Assembly: GCA_937875295.1 (NCBI GenBank)
Contig: CALLXS010000104.1
Coordinates: forward strand, 1-36,445
Length of the DNA: 36,445 nt
Source of the DNA: an uncultured bacterium
GTDB lineage: Bacteria; Bacteroidota; Ignavibacteria; Kapaibacteriales; UBA2268
Direction of reading: 5' to 3'
Both the position numbers and the translations under genes were made by a program. The notes beneath the pieces are model-generated. The model saw only the letters and a list, made by a program, of their open reading frames with translations. It searched no databases and was not told the DNA's origin. Shown one piece after another: positions 32,188 to 36,445 of the stretch. How positions within the stretch are numbered: position 1 is the first letter of the stretch; each line of letters starts with the position of its first letter.

Positions 32188-33165
32188 ATGATAACATTAC
32201 ATGATATTTCAGAGCCGATTGAGCAAAATTTGCAAGAATTTACTGTATATTTAGATGAACTACTTTCTTCTGATTTAGACTTAGTTAATTCTATTGTTAA
32301 TTATCAATCAGGAACTAAAGGAAAACAGATTCGCCCAATGTTAGTATTATTATCTGCTTTATTATTTGAAAATATTAATATTAAAACATATAAAGCTGCT
32401 GGAATGGTTGAATTATGCCACACAGCTACTTTGATGCACGATGATGTAATAGATGAAGCAGATATAAGAAGAGGAGTAAATACAATAAATAACGTTTGGA
32501 ATAATAAATTAGCTATTCTTATTGGTGATTATTATTTTGCTAAAGCTTTTATAAAACCTATACAATATAATAATATTGAGTTCTTACAAGTTTTAATAAA
32601 TTCAATAAAACATATAATTGATGGCGAATTACTTCAAATACAAAAAAGCACTGAAATTGATTTAACTGAAAATACATATTATAAAATTATTAATGATAAA
32701 ACTGCTTCTCTTATTTCATCTTCTTGCAAATTAGGAGCAATTTCTGCAGGTGCGGAAAAAAGTGATTGTGAAAAATTAGAAGAATTTGGTTATAATATTG
32801 GAATGGCCTTCCAAATTAGAGACGATATACTCGATTATATTGGTGATTTTAAAATCACTGGGAAAAAACCAGGTAATGATTTAAAAGAAAAAAAACTTAC
32901 TTTGCCTCTAATTTATGCACTTAAGCAAATTGACGAAAAGCAAGCAAATAATTACCTTGCACTAATTAAAGGCGACAATTTGCAAACTCAAGATATTAAA
33001 GAAATAATTGATTTTGTACTTAAGATGGGTGGTATTGATTATGCTCAGAATAAAGCAAATGATTTTATTGAAAAAGCAATTCAATTAATGAATAATTTTA
33101 AAGATTCTCCAGCTAAAACATCTTTGACCAATTTTGCTTATTTTATTGTAGATAGACAAAAATAG
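32188..33165 (+). CDS. All-trans polyprenyl diphosphate synthase
   Basis: Protein of 325 residues of the trans-isoprenyl diphosphate synthase family. The first aspartate-rich motif is DDVIDEADIRRG and the second RDDILDYIGD, with the substrate-binding GTKGKQIRPMLVLL before them. It condenses isopentenyl units on an allylic primer to give long chains (octaprenyl- or similar) for menaquinone side chains. Chain length is not safely predicted, although the small residues before the first motif suggest a long product. It is convergent with dxs, which supplies the first MEP intermediate, across 49 bases. Confidence 0.92.
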   Translation: MITLHDISEPIEQNLQEFTVYLDELLSSDLDLVNSIVNYQSGTKGKQIRPMLVLLSALLFENINIKTYKAAGMVELCHTATLMHDDVIDEADIRRGVNTINNVWNNKLAILIGDYYFAKAFIKPIQYNNIEFLQVLINSIKHIIDGELLQIQKSTEIDLTENTYYKIINDKTASLISSSCKLGAISAGAEKSDCEKLEEFGYNIGMAFQIRDDILDYIGDFKITGKKPGNDLKEKKLTLPLIYALKQIDEKQANNYLALIKGDNLQTQDIKEIIDFVLKMGGIDYAQNKANDFIEKAIQLMNNFKDSPAKTSLTNFAYFIVDRQK

Positions 33166-33214
33166 AAATAAGTAAAACTAAAAATATTATTTTTTAAAGA
33201 AAAATATCTATGTT

Positions 33215-35110
33215 TTATAGAGATTTTCTAATTGTTTCAGCAATACCATTAGCATCTAATTTCAACATTTCAAATAATTCATCTTGCGCGCCATGCTCGA
33301 TAATTTTATCGGGAGTACCTATAATTTTAACACTATTATAGTGCTTATTTTCCGCTAAATATTCTAGCACAGCTGAACCAAATCCTCCTACAATAGTACC
33401 ATCTTCTACCGTAAATAAATTATTGAATCTATTTGCTGTATTTTCAAGCATCAATTTATCTAATGGCTTAATAAATCTACAATTTATTACTTTAGCTGAA
33501 ATGCCAAAATCCTCTAACATTAATGCAGCATTTTGACAAATTTTCACCATTTTCCCAACTGCTAAAATGGCTATATCTTTGCCATCTCGCACTACTTCCC
33601 ACGAAGCAAAAGGAACTTTTTCAAATGGTTTAATTTCTACACCTAAACTTCTCCCTCTTGGATATCGAATTGAAAACGGTTTTTTATATTCATAAATAGC
33701 TGAATAAAGTAAATTTCTTAGTTCTTGTTCATCTTTTGGGGCAGTTACTACCATATTAACGATTGACCGTAAAAATGCAATATCAAGCAAACCATGATGA
33801 GTTTGACCATCTTCTCCGACGATTCCAGCCCTATCGATTGCGAAAACAACAGGTAAATTTTGTAAAGCTACATCATGAGCTATTTGATCGTAAGCTCTTT
33901 GTAAAAACGATGAATAAATAGCTACAATAGGAGTAATTCCCTCAGTAGCAATACCAGCTGCTTGTGTAACTGCATGTTCTTCTGCTATACCTACATCAAT
34001 CACTCTATCAGGAAAATCTTTTTCTAAAATATCAAGTCCAGTGCCATCAGCCATTGCTGCAGTCAAAGTAATTATATTTTTATCTGTTTCTATTATTTCG
34101 CTAAGTGCTTTTCCAAACACTTTATAATATTCTGGTGGAGCATTTTTTTGAATTACGCTAATTGATTTTCCAGTTTTTTTGTCAATTTTCCCAATTGCAT
34201 GGAAATATTTAGTATCATCTTCGGCAGGCTTATAACCATTACCTTTACGAGTAATTATATGAAGTAGAACAGGACCTTTAATATCTTTTACATTCTCAAG
34301 TGTGCGAACTAATTTTTTTATATTATGCCCATTAATTGGACCAATATAATTAAATCCCATTGTCTCAAATAATACTCCAGGTGTAATAACAGCCTTTACT
34401 CCATCTTCTAATTTAGAAGCAGCCTTTCTTAATCTATCTCCTATAGTATCAAATTTATTAGTGAAATCCCACATATTATTTCTAATCCTCTGCACCATTG
34501 GAGTAGAATATAAATGATTAAAATAATCTGATAATGCAGATACATTAGGATTAATAGAAATATTATTATCGTTAAGAATCACAGTAATATCACGCTTTTG
34601 CACACCACAATTATTTAGCCCTTCGAAGGCTAATCCACCTGTCAAAGCACCATCTCCTATTACTGCTACTACTCTATTATTTTCTCCTTTTAGATCTCTT
34701 GCTGTAGCGATACCCAGAGCTGCCGAAATACTTGTGCTGGCATGACCAGCTCCGAAAGCATCATAAATACTTTCAGTAGGTTTTAAGAAACCAGATAATC
34801 CGCCTTTTTTGCGAATTGTATTAAGTCTATCTCTTCTCCCTGTTAGGATTTTATGAGGATATCCTTGATGCCCTACATCAAAAATAATTTTATCTGCTGG
34901 AGTATTAAATACATAATGTAAAGCTACAGTAAGTTCTACTACGCCGAGCCCAGCCCCAAAGTGTCCACCAATTTGAGTGATAGTATCGATTATATATTCA
35001 CGGACTTCCTCACAAACTGAAAATAAATCTTCTAATTTGAGTCTGCGTAGATCTATTGGTGAATTTATTTTATCTAAAAATTTATATTTACTTATATCAA
35101 TTTCAGACAT
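33215..35110 (-). CDS. dxs: 1-deoxy-D-xylulose-5-phosphate synthase
   Basis: Thiamine diphosphate enzyme of 631 residues, full length. The N-terminal domain has GGHFGAGLGVVELTVALHYVF, FDVGHQGYPHKILTGRRD and the ThDP/Mg motif GDGALTGGLAFEGLNN followed by NDNNISINPNV. The central pyrimidine domain has IDVGIAEEHAVTQAAGIA, and the C-terminal transketolase-like domain ends with a normal EMLKLDANGI. It makes DXP from pyruvate and glyceraldehyde 3-phosphate, the first MEP step. Together with ispG it shows that this organism uses the MEP route. The gene stands alone on the minus strand. Confidence 0.97.
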   Translation of the reverse strand: MSEIDISKYKFLDKINSPIDLRRLKLEDLFSVCEEVREYIIDTITQIGGHFGAGLGVVELTVALHYVFNTPADKIIFDVGHQGYPHKILTGRRDRLNTIRKKGGLSGFLKPTESIYDAFGAGHASTSISAALGIATARDLKGENNRVVAVIGDGALTGGLAFEGLNNCGVQKRDITVILNDNNISINPNVSALSDYFNHLYSTPMVQRIRNNMWDFTNKFDTIGDRLRKAASKLEDGVKAVITPGVLFETMGFNYIGPINGHNIKKLVRTLENVKDIKGPVLLHIITRKGNGYKPAEDDTKYFHAIGKIDKKTGKSISVIQKNAPPEYYKVFGKALSEIIETDKNIITLTAAMADGTGLDILEKDFPDRVIDVGIAEEHAVTQAAGIATEGITPIVAIYSSFLQRAYDQIAHDVALQNLPVVFAIDRAGIVGEDGQTHHGLLDIAFLRSIVNMVVTAPKDEQELRNLLYSAIYEYKKPFSIRYPRGRSLGVEIKPFEKVPFASWEVVRDGKDIAILAVGKMVKICQNAALMLEDFGISAKVINCRFIKPLDKLMLENTANRFNNLFTVEDGTIVGGFGSAVLEYLAENKHYNSVKIIGTPDKIIEHGAQDELFEMLKLDANGIAETIRKSL

Positions 35111-35432
35111 TTATATTATTTTGGTTTTTTTACTTTATTTTATATTTAATATATTTTGAGTAATAGTTAGACGTTTATAATACAATTTTACTTTTAATTA
35201 TTTTAATATCAAATATTTTAAATTTAATTTAATTATTCTCAAGTTTATCTGACTACTTTATTATAGACACTAAAAGATTTCATTTTCGTCTTATTTGTCA
35301 TAATAAATATTATAGATTTCAATATTATCTTAATAATATACCTAATATTTTTTAGCACAAAATCATATTTTTTCCGTATTTATTATGTTATATCACATTA
35401 ATTATTAAAAATACTAAAAAAAACATAAATAA
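35111..35432. other. 322-base AT-rich divergent intergenic region
   Basis: Spacer between dxs (minus) and the DnaJ-family gene (plus). It should contain both promoters. The segment is A/T homopolymer-rich, and I see no reading frame, hairpin or repeat that stands out. Confidence 0.6.
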
Positions 35433-35882
35433 ATGGAATTTAAAGACTATTATAAAATTTTAGAACTCGATAAAAAGGCTACTGCTGATCAAATTAAGAA
35501 AAGCTTCAGAAAGTTAGCACAAAAATTTCACCCTGATAAAAATCCTAACAATAAAACTGCTGAAAACAAATTTAAAGAAATCAACGAAGCTTATAATGTA
35601 CTAAGTGATCCAGAAAAAAGAAAAAAATATGATAACTTAGGCTCATCATATAGCAATTTTAGACAATCAGGTGGAAACAATACTGAATTTAATTGGAATG
35701 ATTGGATAAATAACTCAAGACAAAACAATTCCTCTACCGGTGGATTTTCAAGTAAACGCTCCACAATCAATGACTTTTTCCAAGGTGGCGATTCTGGTTC
35801 TGATTTTTTTGAGAAAATATTTGGTTTCGGTAGTAATAAAAGAAAAACTACTACTAAAAGACAAATTAATGGAGATGTCTAA
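35433..35882 (+). pseudogene. DnaJ/CbpA-family co-chaperone, 3' part lost at contig junction
   Basis: The first 70 residues are a full J domain: KDYYKILELDKKATADQIKKSFRKLAQKFHPDKNPNN with HPD at 33-35, then NEAYNVLSDPEKRKKYD. A Gly/Phe/Ser/Asn-rich region follows. The frame ends at residue 149 after KRQINGDV. In DnaJ and CbpA proteins a GDV-like segment is where the first client-binding beta-domain begins, so about half the protein is missing. The stop falls at the point where sequence character changes to Clostridium-like. It is therefore probably a complete gene in its true genome, cut by chimeric joining, and only secondarily a real truncation. It would be a DnaK co-chaperone. Confidence 0.75.
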
Positions 35883-35955
35883 AAAAAGTAAAAAAATAGG
35901 AGAGATACATGCAGCAGAAAAAATAGTTAATATTGTTGATGAATTAACAAAATAA
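35875..35955 (+). other. Short reading frame at the right junction, fragment of unknown gene
   Basis: Frame from ATG at 35875 encodes 26 residues, very Lys-rich then ending KIVNIVDELTK before TAA. It lies in the Firmicute-like segment, 78 bases before murA. It could be a tiny gene or the end of a longer upstream gene cut by the junction. No family recognised. Confidence 0.3.
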
Positions 35956-36021
35956 TTATTTCTATCACACTTTCAATGAATATGCATAATATAATAATAT
36001 ACGTAAGCATTGGCATATCTT

Positions 36022-36028
36022 GGAGGTG
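36022..36028 (+). promoter_or_regulatory. Strong Shine-Dalgarno site of murA
   Basis: GGAGGTG five bases before the ATG at 36034 is a near-perfect anti-16S match of Firmicute type. It contrasts with the weak or absent sites before most genes of the middle block, supporting a separate origin. Confidence 0.85.
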
Positions 36029-36033
36029 CGATA

Positions 36034-36445
36034 ATGGGGAAAATAATTGTTAATGGTTGTAATAAACTTAATGGTGAGGTTAATATAACTGGTGCAAAAA
36101 ATGCAGTTTTACCTATATTAGCTGCTACTGTTATTGGAAATAATGAGAGTACAATTTTTAATGTACCAAATCTTAAAGATGTAGAGGTTATGGAAAAAAT
36201 ACTTCTATCCCTTGGCTGTAATGTAAAGCGAATAGATAAGATGATGTGGATTGACTCAAAACCTTTAAATAGTATTAAGATTCCAGATGAATTAGTTAGG
36301 GAAATGAGGTCCTCAATAATACTTATGGGGGCTATGCTTTCTAGATGTGGTGAAGTTATAATTAGCTATCCAGGTGGGTGCGAAATTGGACCAAGACCTA
36401 TCGATATGCATCTTAAAGCTTTAAGATGCATATCGATAGGTCTTG
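36034..36445 (+). CDS. murA: UDP-N-acetylglucosamine 1-carboxyvinyltransferase, 5' part only
   Basis: Partial gene running off the right edge, about 137 codons of a roughly 420-residue enzyme. The start MGKIIVNGCNKLNGEV is followed by NITGAKNAVLPILAAT, whose Lys22 is the conserved UDP-GlcNAc-binding lysine, then DVEVMEKILLSLG, MRSSIILMGAMLSRCGEV and PGGCEIGPRPIDMHLKAL. The loop cysteine that reacts with enolpyruvate would normally be near residue 115; PGGCEIGPRPID here contains it. MurA commits UDP-GlcNAc to peptidoglycan synthesis. The sequence style is Clostridium-like. After KAL the reading (RCISIGL) no longer follows the family because the contig folds back on itself. Confidence 0.9.
   Translation, partial: MGKIIVNGCNKLNGEVNITGAKNAVLPILAATVIGNNESTIFNVPNLKDVEVMEKILLSLGCNVKRIDKMMWIDSKPLNSIKIPDELVREMRSSIILMGAMLSRCGEVIISYPGGCEIGPRPIDMHLKALRCISIGL
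36392..36445. repeat. Perfect 54-base fold-back palindrome at the contig end
   Basis: Bases 36392-36418 are exactly reverse-complementary to 36419-36445, with no loop. The left half is ordinary murA coding sequence; the right half repeats it inverted. This is the signature of an amplification or assembly chimera at a contig end rather than of a natural element. Confidence 0.9.

Overview
The window reads as three DNA blocks of different origin on one contig. Bases 1 to about 4860 form a moderate-GC block whose conserved hypothetical proteins and hairpin-rich repeats resemble candidate phyla radiation (Patescibacteria/Parcubacteria-type) genomes. About 4861 to 35870 is a very AT-rich block from a Gram-negative relative of the Bacteroidota/Chlorobi/Kapabacteria group: it has Por (type IX) secretion sorting domains, an ECF sigma/anti-sigma pair, TatC, an RRM protein, an FtsI with PASTA domains, and few strong Shine-Dalgarno sites. 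About 35870 to 36445 resembles a Clostridium-type Firmicute: the 5' half of murA behind a strong GGAGGTG ribosome site. The contig ends in a perfect 54-base fold-back palindrome. The simplest reading is a chimeric metagenome or amplified-DNA assembly. Lateral transfer into one genome is possible for the left block but needs read support.

Left block: a single-direction operon, arsR, small thioredoxin, ArsP/YraQ-type permease, ArsF-like protein, CcdA-type ArsG-like membrane protein, membrane-anchored CPHC thioredoxin-like protein, a membrane protein with a CPIC motif, and a CPR-type helical protein. A sigma-70 promoter overlaps a perfect 9-2-9 inverted repeat in front of arsR. The genes suggest a thiol-reductant relay from cytosol to the outer face of the membrane, coupled to efflux of (organo)arsenicals or another soft-metal compound. 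The block is bracketed by inverted copies of a repeat element, and a dense cluster of hairpins follows the operon.

Middle block, left to right: a J-domain protein (minus strand); a ClC channel plus MarC pair; an OPT transporter; tRNA-Pro(UGG); a small secreted Lys/Cys-rich protein divergent from an ECF sigma factor; and an anti-sigma-like protein fused to a probable outer-membrane beta-barrel. Next come an RRM protein and a long minus-strand operon (rhomboid, ispG, membrane protein, T9SS cargo, tatC, lipoprotein). A plus-strand group follows (DUF116-like protein, YgjP-type metallopeptidase, T9SS beta-propeller protein, ftsL-like, ftsI), then ligA and a GT2 glycosyltransferase on the minus strand. 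The block closes with a one-domain asparaginase-like protein, polyprenyl diphosphate synthase, dxs (minus) and a DnaJ-family gene cut off at the right junction. ispG, dxs and the prenyl synthase place the MEP isoprenoid pathway here.

The observations most worth following are the sigma/anti-sigma-barrel pair, which may be a one-polypeptide trans-envelope signalling device; the redox-relay arsenical operon; the repeat whose two copies differ in sequence at the tip yet both keep a hairpin; and the evidence for chimerism, which must be settled before any cross-block inference. I did not find CRISPR arrays, insertion sequences or phage genes.
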